Source: Planctomycetota bacterium
GTDB taxonomy: Bacteria; Planctomycetota; Planctomycetia; Pirellulales; Lacipirellulaceae
Assembly (NCBI GenBank): GCA_013286045.1
Contig: JABDGM010000008.1
Coordinates: 1 to 64,000, forward strand
Direction of reading: 5' to 3'
Length of the DNA stretch: 64,000 nt
Shown here: positions 8,294 through 16,827 of the stretch, piece after piece
How positions within the stretch are numbered: position 1 is the first letter of the stretch
How the letters are laid out: each line of letters begins with the position of its first letter
Made by a program: the position numbers and the translations under genes
The notes under the pieces: model-generated
Databases searched by the model: none
Told to the model about the DNA's origin: nothing
Seen by the model: only the letters and a program-made list of their open reading frames with translations

Positions 8294-8527
8294 GTGTACA
8301 CTCGCCGACATTTTTTTGTTTTAGCGTTTGCTTGTTTGCTTCTCGCCGGTTGCGCAGCGAGCGAAACGAGAGGCATTGTCAGTAAGAGCGATTTACCGGC
8401 AAATAAATATCGGAAGATTGCAGTTTTTATCGAAGAGACAAACCCATCTTTCCCGCCTACGGCCACGTCGGTCCAAATTGCAAGCGGGCAAATCTCAATC
8501 ATTTTAGACTATGAACATTTAGGGTAG
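8294..8527 (+). CDS. Short lipoprotein, probably a truncated family member
   Basis: The 77 residues start with a signal peptide and lipobox LLLAGC (Cys20). The sequence that follows, LPANKYRKIAVFIEE, is typical of longer rhizobial lipoproteins in which a Rossmann-like or GNA1162-like domain follows. Here the frame stops soon after, so this may be a broken copy. The start is GTG after a GGGGGCG ribosome site. Confidence 0.5.
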   Translation: MYTRRHFFVLAFACLLLAGCAASETRGIVSKSDLPANKYRKIAVFIEETNPSFPPTATSVQIASGQISIILDYEHLG

Positions 8528-8555
8528 GCGCCGCCACCAAACGTCGAGGTCAGAC

Positions 8556-9965
8556 ATGCCATCTGCAACCAGCAAAGCCACGCAAGACCCGATTCAGCAC
8601 GTAATCGTTCTCATGCTAGAAAATCGCTCATTTGATCATATGCTTGGCGGCTTATCAGAAACGATACTCGGACTTGACGGCATTCCCAAAGCAGGAGAGC
8701 CAAGGCGGTCAAACCGAGACCCGGACGGTAATATCTTCGAGCAAATCGCGGGGGCGAGTCGCACACTGAACTATGACCCCAGGCACGAACTTGAGCATAC
8801 TCTGAATCAACTCTCCAACGGAAATTCAGGTTTCGTTGATGATTTCGCTCGCGCTTATCCGCTGTCGCAGGCAAATGACCGTGCCGAAATTATGAAATAC
8901 TTCGCTGATGGAACGCTGCCCGCATTGCACGCCTTGGCGAAAAACTTCGCGGTATGCGACAAGTGGTTTTCATCGCTTCCCGGCCCGACTTGGCCTAATC
9001 GATTCTTCGTACACAGCGGAACGTCCCTGGGACACGTTTCAATGCCCGAAGGGATTCTGGACGCTAATCTTCATTGGTATGACCAGACTACTCTCTACGA
9101 TCGCCTGAACGAAAAGAAGATTGACTGGCGCATTTACTATGGCGACATCCCTCAATCGTTGATTCTTGTTCATCAGTTGGAGCCGGAAAATTCAGCGAGA
9201 TACTATAAGCTTTTGAATTTTTTTCGGGACGCCGCTGGACCCGCAAACGAATTTCCACAATATTGCTTTATCGAACCTCCCTACTATCAGCCTGGGGCGT
9301 CCGACGACCACCCTCCCCACGATGTTTTCGAAGGGGAGCGCCTTTTAGCAAACATCTACAATTCAATTCGCCGCAACGACGACTTGTGGAAGTCGTGCCT
9401 GTTCATCGTACTCTGTGACGAACATGGCGGTTTCTACGACCATGTGATTCCGCCGGCGGCCGTCCCGCCTGACCATTATAATGAAGAATATAGCTTCGAT
9501 CAGTTAGGTCTTCGAGTCCCCGCCATCTTAATATCACCATTCGTTAAATCTGATGTCATTCACACGACTTTTGATCACACGAGCCTTCTGAAGTACTTAG
9601 TTGATAAATGGGCTCTTGGACCCCTCGGCGAACGTGTGGCCCGAGCCAACACGATAGCGGGTTCGATCCTATCTGAACCGCAACCCAATCGACTTCCGGT
9701 CATCGCAAGTCCACTTGTGGCGCAACACGCGGGACCACAAAAATATGGGCAGATATTGGGGCGGCTTCAGCCCAGTCTCAATTCTCATCAGTCGGCCCTA
9801 GTTGGCATGACCCAACTTCTGGAAAGTATGACAGAAGTCGGCGCCGAAGACGTCAAGGGTCGCATTAAACGCCTTGTGACCGGTTTTGACGGGGTTGTAG
9901 ACGTAGCGCTGGAGCGTACAGAGCAATTTCTCAAGCAACAAAAACAATCAACAAATTCTTCTTAG
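8556..9965 (+). CDS. Phosphoesterase/phospholipase C family protein
   Basis: The 469-residue protein belongs to the alkaline-phosphatase-superfamily phosphoesterases (bacterial phospholipase C/acid phosphatase AcpA type). Diagnostic segments are IVLMLENRSFDHMLGG with the metal-binding Glu/Asn and nucleophile region, LPGPTWPNRFFVHSGTS, DHPPHDVFEGERLL, FIVLCDEHGGFYDHV and PFVKSDVIHTTFDHTSLLKY. These supply the metal ligands. It would hydrolyse phosphodiester or phosphomonoester bonds of lipids or nucleotides. No signal peptide is visible, unlike the exported Tat members, so it may be cytosolic or secreted by another route. GAGGT lies 6 bp before the ATG. Confidence 0.85.
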   Translation: MPSATSKATQDPIQHVIVLMLENRSFDHMLGGLSETILGLDGIPKAGEPRRSNRDPDGNIFEQIAGASRTLNYDPRHELEHTLNQLSNGNSGFVDDFARAYPLSQANDRAEIMKYFADGTLPALHALAKNFAVCDKWFSSLPGPTWPNRFFVHSGTSLGHVSMPEGILDANLHWYDQTTLYDRLNEKKIDWRIYYGDIPQSLILVHQLEPENSARYYKLLNFFRDAAGPANEFPQYCFIEPPYYQPGASDDHPPHDVFEGERLLANIYNSIRRNDDLWKSCLFIVLCDEHGGFYDHVIPPAAVPPDHYNEEYSFDQLGLRVPAILISPFVKSDVIHTTFDHTSLLKYLVDKWALGPLGERVARANTIAGSILSEPQPNRLPVIASPLVAQHAGPQKYGQILGRLQPSLNSHQSALVGMTQLLESMTEVGAEDVKGRIKRLVTGFDGVVDVALERTEQFLKQQKQSTNSS

Positions 9966-10056
9966 AGATAGCTCCAAAACGTGGGCGGAGTTTTCATAAC
10001 TTAAAGCTCGATCCAACTGATCAGAAATTGATCGGGATATTCGCTTTAGCGCAAAT

Positions 10057-10096
10057 TAAAAAAAGGCCCCACCGAAAATATTTTCGGTGGGGCGTT
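10057..10096. terminator. Bidirectional hairpin terminator
   Basis: A perfect 28-bp palindrome (10066-10093, arm GCCCCACCGAAAAT) is preceded by seven A, which serve as the U tract for the minus-strand lipoprotein gene, and sits 100 bp after the plus-strand phosphoesterase. Confidence 0.85.
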
Positions 10097-10101
10097 CGTT
10101 G

Positions 10102-10872
10102 CTACTTCAACTGAGGAGTAGAATTTTTTGGCGCTACACTTGGCTTCTGCGCTGGCGTCTTTGACGGACTGGCAGGATTCGTGGAATTTGCCGGAGTCGT
10201 ATTTGCCACCGCTTGCAACAAAGCTCCTTCGATCGCATGTGGCAGGCAGATGCGGTAATAGTTCTGAATTACGTTGTAGGCTGTCTCCGCATTGTTGACC
10301 GTCGCTTTAGTTTTTTCGATGGAATCTTGGTATGCGTCTTGAAGACCTTTGACTTTGTTTGCTACTAGTCCGGGTGCTTCAGTAAAAAGATAACTTTGTA
10401 ACACCGCATCATTTATTCCTATCGCCATACCGAATGCAGCGCCAAGAATGGAAATCGCTTTTTGCGATTTGGTGGTCGCCGTCAGTACTGCGATGCCTGC
10501 CGTACTCAACGCAGCCAACAGGCTGTCATTTCTTTGCTTCTCTCGACTCATACGAAACAAATTGTCGAGATAAACCTCGCAATCTTGACGACCGACGTTA
10601 AATCCCCATTCGGCGACCGCGAACCAGTCTTGTGCGTTGAGTAGAGGGACGCCATCGGCGTCCCTCGTGCCAATGCCTGCGTCTTGAGCTATGTAGCCAA
10701 GAATCTGAACCTGATTTTTTAAAATGTCGTTGAAGTCGGTAGCGGATATTGCAGGATCTGGTCCCCAACGACCTGATATTCGCTGTTCAAGTTCCTTCTT
10801 GCTTGCGCATCCGGTAAGGATGCAGGCAAACGCAGCGACAACAATAACGCTGGAACGTATACTCCTCAACAT
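10102..10872 (-). CDS. Lipoprotein of unknown function
   Basis: The 256-residue precursor has lipobox ILTGC (Cys22), then a helical domain. A hydrophobic Gly/Ala-rich stretch (about residues 120-150, AALSTAGIAVLTATTK and ISILGAAFGMAIG) is followed by a long helix and a Pro/Ser/Thr-rich tail with PASPSKTPAQKPSVAPK. The hydrophobic hairpin-like segment could insert in a membrane. No family is recognised. It is monocistronic, closed by the palindromic terminator. Confidence 0.6.
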   Translation of the reverse strand: MLRSIRSSVIVVAAFACILTGCASKKELEQRISGRWGPDPAISATDFNDILKNQVQILGYIAQDAGIGTRDADGVPLLNAQDWFAVAEWGFNVGRQDCEVYLDNLFRMSREKQRNDSLLAALSTAGIAVLTATTKSQKAISILGAAFGMAIGINDAVLQSYLFTEAPGLVANKVKGLQDAYQDSIEKTKATVNNAETAYNVIQNYYRICLPHAIEGALLQAVANTTPANSTNPASPSKTPAQKPSVAPKNSTPQLK

Positions 10873-11012
10873 TGGTACCCCCAGGTACGCTTGAGGCCCA
10901 CCGATCTCGGGGCCGACAACCTAGGGTAGTATGAAAGAAGCGAGCGTGTATCGATGAAGCCGCATAAAATTATTTTTACGACGATAGGCTAAGCACGGAA
11001 TTTTCTATGCGT

Positions 11013-12179
11013 CTAAGGTCCTAGAGTCACCGCGCTAAACGGCTTGCTCGGCATGCCGTCGATCATGAGCTTTAGGTAGATATGGTGGTTGGGGAGTTGC
11101 AGCAGGTCAATTTCCTCGAACCGCGGCTGAAATTCGCGCGCTAGATATGGCGCGTCCTCTGCTCCCACCCTGAATGAAATGATCGTGCCGGCGTTGCCTA
11201 AAACGGCGTGCCGCACGTCCGGTTCGAGCTGGTAGAGATACTGGTGGGCTACGGTAAAGCCGACACGATATTTGCGCAGCTCTGAGAGCATGTTGGCGAG
11301 CGCTAGCGTCGTAAAGCTTTGAAACTCGTCGATATAGACAAAAAAGTCGCGGCGCTGCGTCTCTGGCAGGTCCGCGCGACTATACGCAGCCAACCCGATC
11401 GTCGTTACGAGCAGCCCGCCCAGCAGGGAGGCGCTGTCTTCCCCAATGCGGCCCTTTGCAAGGTTGACCAGAAGGACTTTGCCTTCGTCCATGACCTGTC
11501 GAATGCGCAGGTCTTTTTGTGGCGACGTGAGGATGCGATTGAGCATCGGGTCCGCGAGGAACGCGCCTACCTTGTTCTGAATGGGCGCAATGCCATCGGC
11601 CCGATAACCGAACGAAAACCGTTCGTATTCTTTCTCCAGAAATTTCTTCACCGTCTCATTCTTGAGCGAGGCAACCACGTGCCTGCGATATTCCTTGTCT
11701 GAAAAGACCCGAAGAATGTCGTGCATGGTGGCGTTGGGCTGTTCTAGTAGCGCCATGAGGGTGTTGCGCAGAATGTGCTCCATGCGCACGCCCCAGGCGT
11801 CCGGCCACAGTTTTTTAAAGACCTCCATGAGTCCCGAGGCTGCGAGTGGGATGCGATCTGCTCGCACGTGGCGCAGGGGATTGTAGCCATAAGGCTGCGA
11901 GGGGTCGGCCGCGTTGAGATACACCACGTCATCCTGGCGGGAGGCCGGGATGCGCGCGACGATGCGCTCGACTAGATCGCCATGCGGATCGATAAGTGCA
12001 AAGCCATTGCTGCGCTCCAAATCTTGCAGGGCCATCGTTTCGAGCAGCGTTGACTTACCCGTTCCGGTCTTTCCGATGACGTAGATGTGCGAAAATCGAT
12101 CTTCGCATCTGATGCCAAATTCACGCCGATCATTCCGAAAATTGACTTGTCCTAATCGAATTATCTCGTCAGCCACCAT
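11013..12179 (-). CDS. VirD4/TraD-like DNA translocase ATPase (HerA-FtsK class)
   Basis: The 388-residue protein carries Walker A GKTGTGKST (residues 36-44), a DPHGD motif typical of HerA/TraD ATPases, and Walker B FFVYIDEFQSF followed by the sensor segment FTVAHQYLYQL. It would form hexamers that pump DNA during conjugative transfer or a related process. It lacks the N-terminal membrane helices of VirD4, so it is either recruited to a membrane partner or is a truncated/soluble variant. No relaxase or pilus genes were found near it. A longer relative with a membrane anchor lies at 26.4-28.6 kb. Confidence 0.85.
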   Translation of the reverse strand: MVADEIIRLGQVNFRNDRREFGIRCEDRFSHIYVIGKTGTGKSTLLETMALQDLERSNGFALIDPHGDLVERIVARIPASRQDDVVYLNAADPSQPYGYNPLRHVRADRIPLAASGLMEVFKKLWPDAWGVRMEHILRNTLMALLEQPNATMHDILRVFSDKEYRRHVVASLKNETVKKFLEKEYERFSFGYRADGIAPIQNKVGAFLADPMLNRILTSPQKDLRIRQVMDEGKVLLVNLAKGRIGEDSASLLGGLLVTTIGLAAYSRADLPETQRRDFFVYIDEFQSFTTLALANMLSELRKYRVGFTVAHQYLYQLEPDVRHAVLGNAGTIISFRVGAEDAPYLAREFQPRFEEIDLLQLPNHHIYLKLMIDGMPSKPFSAVTLGP

Positions 12180-12450
12180 ATGCGAAAGATCGTCTCACCG
12201 AACCGCGTAGCCATGAAGAGTCGTAAATGTTGCTGGCCAGCTACAACTGCCTGCCTCTCACACTGAGAGGATAGGAGCGAACATGTACGTTGGAGCCTCC
12301 GTCTTGCGCTCCGGCATCTCGCTGGGATGTCGGTAGCGAGACTGAGGGGCACGAGCCGGAGCACGATTATTGGCCTAAGCCAGTCGAACTCCGTCTCGCG
12401 ATCCGGCGCCCGAATAGTTCGGTTGTCGGTCAGCGAGACAGGAGGAGCGG

Positions 12451-12924
12451 ATGGCGTGGTTTTGCAATCACTATGCGTGCGATCGATGCAAGAAGTCGTG
12501 GACCGATGAGTGGTTTGCGACCTGTGACGATAACTGCCCGCACTGCGGTGCTCGGCACATGTCGCCCCATCAAAGCGACGACCTTTCTTTGTATCCGCCG
12601 TCGGATGCGACAAGGATGGCACGGCTCAATGATCGCTTCCGCCGGACTCTTAAAGGCGGTCGCGTTGTAATGACGGCCGGCGTCGAAGCGCTGACGGAAA
12701 ACGCTAAAGCAGTTCTTCTTCTGAAGGTGGCGGCATTCGAAGACTTTACCGTGGACAATGATCCGCATAGTGAACACGACTTCGGAAGCATCGATCTGCT
12801 AGGAGAAAAGTACTTCTGGAAAATCGACTACTACGACCCGCATTGCCGTCACGGGTCAGAGGATCCGACCGATCCTGATAAGACGACACGTGTCCTGACG
12901 ATTATGCGTACTGAAGAATATTAG
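12451..12924 (+). CDS. DUF3768-type protein with N-terminal zinc ribbon
   Basis: Residues 5-33 have a CxxC...CPHC zinc-ribbon pattern. The rest matches the DUF3768 signature as I know it: LNDRFRRTLKGGRVVMTAGV, FEDFTVDNDPHSEHDFG, FWKIDYYD, and the end TRVLTIMRTEEY. The family is widespread on alphaproteobacterial plasmids and integrative elements; its role is unknown. The fusion with a zinc ribbon suggests nucleic-acid contact. An intrinsic terminator overlaps the stop codon region. Confidence 0.8.
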   Translation: MAWFCNHYACDRCKKSWTDEWFATCDDNCPHCGARHMSPHQSDDLSLYPPSDATRMARLNDRFRRTLKGGRVVMTAGVEALTENAKAVLLLKVAAFEDFTVDNDPHSEHDFGSIDLLGEKYFWKIDYYDPHCRHGSEDPTDPDKTTRVLTIMRTEEY

Positions 12925-12946
12925 CCCCTAAACGGGGGCTTTTCCT
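12923..12946 (+). terminator. Intrinsic terminator after the DUF3768 gene
   Basis: AGCCCC and GGGGCT arms around a short loop are followed by TTTTCC. The stem begins in the stop codon. Confidence 0.75.
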
Positions 12947-12985
12947 TTGATCAGAGCGTGCATTCACCGCATTTAATTTCTAAAT

Positions 12986-13618
12986 CTATGCTGGATTTGG
13001 AATCGCGTCGATTACAACTCCCTGTATTAGAAAATCCTCTTCAAGAATTATCGGCTGATGTGTTTTGTCTGTAGACCGGGGCATCAAGACGATTTTGCTG
13101 CCTTGATGCCGAAGCTCTTTGATCGTCGCGTTGTCGTCAATGAGGGCCACCACCCGATCACCGTCATGGGCAATGGGCTGCTGCCGAACAATTACCAGAT
13201 CGCCGTCGTTGATGCCGGCTTGGTTCATAGAGTTGCCGACAGCACGTAACAAAAAATAGCTAGCACCGGGTCGAGCGATGCCTTGCGAAACCGGGATAAA
13301 TGCCTCGATGTTTTCTTCTGCAAGCATTGGAAGACCGCACGGAGCTGATCCCACTAGTGGGATTTCGACGGTGCGCGACGATCGTTCGATGCCGGTGTCC
13401 TTCAGCACCCGCAGATTTCCAGCGGGCGTCTTTGCCAAGTAGCCTTTACCCAGAAGCTTCTCGATCAACAATGCCGACGATCTGCGGGACTTAAAGCCGA
13501 GGTGGTCGGCGATTTTTTGAAGGGTCGGCGCCTCGCCACGATACAGGATCGAATCACGGATATACGACAAACCCTTGATTTCATTATGTGAAAGCTGTCT
13601 TGTGCCCATGGTATTCAT
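12986..13618 (-). CDS. LexA-like S24 repressor with a Cys-Gly cleavage site
   Basis: Residues 8-70 form a winged helix-turn-helix like LexA (APTLQKIADHLGFKS). A peptidase S24 domain follows with nucleophile Ser130 (VGNSMNQAG) and general base Lys167 (DDNATIKEL). The self-cleavage site is SAPCGLP, Cys94-Gly95, as in UmuD, rather than the Ala-Gly of housekeeping LexA. This suggests an element-encoded SOS-responsive repressor. It is divergent from the Multi_ubiq operon with only 66 bp between the starts, so it probably controls that operon and itself, releasing them on RecA activation. No clear alphaproteobacterial LexA box was found in the gap. Confidence 0.85.
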   Translation of the reverse strand: MNTMGTRQLSHNEIKGLSYIRDSILYRGEAPTLQKIADHLGFKSRRSSALLIEKLLGKGYLAKTPAGNLRVLKDTGIERSSRTVEIPLVGSAPCGLPMLAEENIEAFIPVSQGIARPGASYFLLRAVGNSMNQAGINDGDLVIVRQQPIAHDGDRVVALIDDNATIKELRHQGSKIVLMPRSTDKTHQPIILEEDFLIQGVVIDAIPNPA

Positions 13619-13684
13619 AGCGTATACTTTGAGTACCTACCGCGCAATGTAAGGCGGGAGGAATTAATAAAACGGAAATTTGAC

Positions 13685-14143
13685 ATGGCCCATAGCGAAG
13701 TACGCATTCATATCGACCAAAAGTCGCATCACTCTCCGAACCCGACGACCGGCGCCGAACTCTACAAACTCGGCCAAGTGAAGGCCGGCCTCGAACTCTT
13801 TAAGGAGGTATCGGGTGATCGCGAAGACAGGCCTGTGCCCAATGATGGCACCGAGGTGCATCTTAAGGAAGATGAGCACTTCCACAGTGGTGAGCCGGTC
13901 GCTTCGGACTTCAAAATCATCGTCAACGGTGGCAAACACACCGTCCCAAACGATGTCCTAACCTATGATCAGTTAGTCGAGATCGCGTTTCCGGGCGTGC
14001 CGCCGAAACCCGATAGCAAATATCTCATCTCATACGATGACGCAAAGAGCACCCCGCACCAAGGGAAGCTGGTCGAAGGCCAAACGGTGACGGTGAAGAA
14101 ACACGGCACTGAGTTCAATGTCTCACCGACTAATCGCTCTTAA
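13685..14143 (+). CDS. Multiubiquitin-domain protein (two ubiquitin-like folds)
   Basis: The 152 residues split into two beta-grasp units, about 5-70 (VRIHIDQKSHHSPNPTTG start) and about 75-145 (FKIIVNGGKHTVPNDVLTYD start). The second has the PDSKYLISYDDA and GTEFNVSPTNRS signatures I associate with Multi_ubiq. Such proteins are the modifier candidates of a predicted bacterial ubiquitin-like pathway. The terminus ends NRS, not Gly-Gly, so either processing exposes a Gly or the protein works as a scaffold. It overlaps the following E1 gene by 26 bp. The ribosome site (GGAGGAA) lies unusually far, about 20 bp, from the ATG. Confidence 0.85.
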   Translation: MAHSEVRIHIDQKSHHSPNPTTGAELYKLGQVKAGLELFKEVSGDREDRPVPNDGTEVHLKEDEHFHSGEPVASDFKIIVNGGKHTVPNDVLTYDQLVEIAFPGVPPKPDSKYLISYDDAKSTPHQGKLVEGQTVTVKKHGTEFNVSPTNRS

Positions 14144-15317
14144 CGACGACCTTCGTCTACTACGCGACGAAGGTTATAACGTCTCAGTCGAATCCGGCTA
14201 TTTGATCGTTCGGGACGTCCCGTACGTTGATAGCGCCAGCGTGGTTCATTACGACGGGCTTTTGGCTACAAATCTTGAGATACCTGACGGTGACCATACG
14301 GTGCCGCCCCAAGACCATACAATCAAGTTCCGGGGCTCTTATCCGCACACCCATCGAGGCGCTCCTATTGAAGCGCTTCGCCATAGTAGCGATCCAGTGC
14401 GGATAAATGAACGCATTACGACGCAGCATTCTTTTTCAAACAAGATCGATGGTCGCCTCTACAAGGATTATCACGAGAAAATAGCGAATTACGTTCGCGT
14501 CCTCGGAGATGAAGCGGTGGCTATCGATGTCAATGCCAGTGCGCTGACGCATCGGGTGATTGAACCGGACGACAAGAATATTCCGTTCACGTACATCGAT
14601 ACCTGGTCGGCAAAAGCTGACATCAACATGGTTTCCGAGAAGCTCGCGGTCGAGAAGCTCGCTATCGTCGGTCTGGGCGGAACGGGGTCATATATCCTGG
14701 ATCTCCTCGCAAAGACTCCCGCAAAAGAAATACATTTGTTCGATGGCGATACGTTTGCATCGCACAACGCGTTTCGTGCTCCTGGGGCTGCTTGCAAAGA
14801 CCTGCTTAAGGAGCAGCCGTTGAAGGTCGACTACTTCAAGCAGATTTACGAACGAATGCACCTGGGCATCCATGCGCACGCGGAGTACGTGGACTCTGCC
14901 AATGTTGAGGCCTTGAGAGGGATGGCGTGTGTTTTTTTGTGCATGGACGCGAGCAAAATCAAAAAGAGCATTGTAAACAAACTTGAGGAGTTCAATGTCG
15001 CGTTCATCGACGTTGGTATGGGACTACACGTTAGGGATGAGACTATCGGCGGGCAACTGCGCGTGACTACCAGTCAAGCGAATAACCGTGAAAAAGCTCG
15101 CTCGGAAATATCGTTTGCAGATGATGATGGCGTCAACGAGTACGACAAGAATATTCAAGTGGCCGATCAGAACGCACTTAACGCTGTGCTTGCTGTTATC
15201 CGCTGGAAAAAAATGAGGAGATTTTATTTCGATTCCAAACGCGAGCGCTCTAGTAGTTACGCGATAAGTACCAATTTGTTATTGAGCGATGATCTTGAGC
15301 CGCATGACGAACATTAA
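14118..15317 (+). CDS. ThiF/E1-type adenylyltransferase with DUF6791-like N-terminus
   Basis: Residues 1-165 form an N-terminal domain that I match to DUF6791, starting MSHRLIALNDDLRLLRDEGY. Residues 175-390 are a ThiF-type E1 fold: IVGLGGTGSY (nucleotide loop), IHLFDGDTFASHN (ATP/Mg residues), VFLCMDAS and VAFIDVGMGL. It should adenylate the C-terminus of the Multi_ubiq partner. Candidate catalytic Cys residues lie at about 226 and 276-280; none is certain. No E2 is encoded in this operon, so transfer may be direct or use the DUF6527 protein. The gene overlaps both neighbours, showing tight coupling. Confidence 0.85.
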   Translation: MSHRLIALNDDLRLLRDEGYNVSVESGYLIVRDVPYVDSASVVHYDGLLATNLEIPDGDHTVPPQDHTIKFRGSYPHTHRGAPIEALRHSSDPVRINERITTQHSFSNKIDGRLYKDYHEKIANYVRVLGDEAVAIDVNASALTHRVIEPDDKNIPFTYIDTWSAKADINMVSEKLAVEKLAIVGLGGTGSYILDLLAKTPAKEIHLFDGDTFASHNAFRAPGAACKDLLKEQPLKVDYFKQIYERMHLGIHAHAEYVDSANVEALRGMACVFLCMDASKIKKSIVNKLEEFNVAFIDVGMGLHVRDETIGGQLRVTTSQANNREKARSEISFADDDGVNEYDKNIQVADQNALNAVLAVIRWKKMRRFYFDSKRERSSSYAISTNLLLSDDLEPHDEH

Positions 15318-15693
15318 GCCCGAATTCGTTGAATTCGTCCCAACAGCTCTCGAGCCGGGCGTGCTCTATATTTCACGTCGCTATAAAACCGCCTCTCATT
15401 TGTGCGTTTGTGGATGCGGAAATCGGGTCGTCACTCCGCTCAATCCAAGCGCATGGCGCATCATCGAACGCAACGGCACAGTGAGCCTATTTCCCTCAAT
15501 TGGCAGCTTTGATCTGCCATGTGAATCTCACTATTGGATCAGAGACAACAAAATTGCATGGGCTGCAAAGCTCTCAGAGCGCCAAATCGCGGAGGTCAGG
15601 GAGCGCGACAGCCGGGATCACGACGCACTCTTTAGTGCCACCAGGCTCAGTATCTGGCAGCGGTTATTTCGCTGGATTAAGGGATGGTTCTGA
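15304..15693 (+). CDS. DUF6527-like zinc-binding protein
   Basis: The 129-residue protein has HLCVCGCGNRVVTPLNPSAW and, 40 residues on, LPCESHYWI; the Cys/Cys...Cys/His arrangement fits a treble-clef zinc site. I match the pattern to DUF6527, which occurs with Multi_ubiq and E1 genes. A ligase-like or deconjugation-like role is possible but unproven. The start at 15304 (MTNIKPEF) is preferred to the ATG at 15289 since it gives the usual family N-terminus and overlaps the E1 stop by 14 bp. Confidence 0.75.
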   Translation: MTNIKPEFVEFVPTALEPGVLYISRRYKTASHLCVCGCGNRVVTPLNPSAWRIIERNGTVSLFPSIGSFDLPCESHYWIRDNKIAWAAKLSERQIAEVRERDSRDHDALFSATRLSIWQRLFRWIKGWF

Positions 15694-16656
15694 ATGTCTC
15701 AAGACGGCTCGAACCCAAACTGGGCTGACGTGGTCGTGTTGGCGTCTTGTGAATTGCTCGCAGTGCCCCTGTGCCACGCTGGCTGGGATTCGATCGTCGT
15801 CGGCGAACACATCATTCGCGGAACGGTGGCCCTTGGATTCGGATTGCCGATAGGCTTGTTCGGCCTAGGATTCCATTGGCTGAAAGGGAAAATGCCGGTC
15901 GGCGCGCAAGCGTGGATACTGGCACAGTCAAAACGATGGTGGCCGGTTGCGTTCCTTTTCGCATTCTTTTATCTCGTCGCACCGGCCGCCTACGAGCGGG
16001 TCGTGGGAACTGGACGTTCCGACAATGTCGCATGGAATCTTGAGCAAGCCGCAATTGGTGAGAGCTACTTCCTGAACATGCTTAAGCTGAGCAACGGTGA
16101 AATCCGCGTCCTCGGATTTCAGGCCCATGGAAAAAATAACAAAATAGATCCAATCATCGAGCTGAGCGGGTATGTTCGCTCCGACGTAACAAATATAAGC
16201 CTACCCCTGTATTTGCTTGCACAGGACGCCGACGAGACAAAAATCTCTGCATGCATTCCCCGCATCCCGACACTTCCGCAGGAGACCTTTGGCATCCCCG
16301 GATTCGCTGATTTTGATGTCGCTACCTATGATAAATTTTTTGCTGATCCGCAGAGCGACGGCATGCCGGTGGCTAGATTCATGAGTCAGTATGTGCCGTT
16401 TACGATCTCGCTAAAATACGATGGCGCGCAATTCACTCGCCACTATTCGAAAGAAGAGGTGCAGCGACAAATCGATGTCTTTGAGAAGGCAACTAGCCTC
16501 CAAAGTACGCCGCGCGTGATCCGCCGAACAACCGCAAGCAAGCCCGTAATGCCGTCCCTTCGATCGATCGTACCTGGATCAGGCTCCCCATCCGCGCTTG
16601 CCCCTTTACGTTCGATCGTGCCCCGACCAGAACAAAGTGGGAAATCCGCAGATTGA
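15694..16656 (+). CDS. Membrane protein closing the Multi_ubiq operon
   Basis: The ATG follows directly on the DUF6527 stop codon. The 320 residues have two to three membrane helices (about 35-65 and 87-107), a soluble beta-rich domain (about 130-270), and a tail in which SLRSIVPGSG and PLRSIVPRPE form a short repeat. No family is recognised. Tight coupling to the ubiquitin-like genes suggests it is a membrane target, anchor or effector of the system. The C-terminal repeat could be a peptide docking element. Confidence 0.6.
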   Translation: MSQDGSNPNWADVVVLASCELLAVPLCHAGWDSIVVGEHIIRGTVALGFGLPIGLFGLGFHWLKGKMPVGAQAWILAQSKRWWPVAFLFAFFYLVAPAAYERVVGTGRSDNVAWNLEQAAIGESYFLNMLKLSNGEIRVLGFQAHGKNNKIDPIIELSGYVRSDVTNISLPLYLLAQDADETKISACIPRIPTLPQETFGIPGFADFDVATYDKFFADPQSDGMPVARFMSQYVPFTISLKYDGAQFTRHYSKEEVQRQIDVFEKATSLQSTPRVIRRTTASKPVMPSLRSIVPGSGSPSALAPLRSIVPRPEQSGKSAD

Positions 16657-16827
16657 ACGCGCCTTATAAATTCCGATGATTGATGAGCCAAACATTCGGC
16701 CCTGACGTCGGCCAGCGCAGAAGACCCGAGAAGATATTAACTCAGGGCTAACGCTTTTTCCTTGCTATAGCCCTACCGGATTCGCGACGCGTTCGGGGTG
16801 TGTCTTCAAGCGGTGCGGTTTATGAGT

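Noticed and set aside
13619-13684. LexA operator between the repressor and the Multi_ubiq gene
   Set aside because: Only an imperfect GTAnnC-nnn-GnnTAC is visible and no alphaproteobacterial GTTC/GAAC direct repeat; too weak to annotate.
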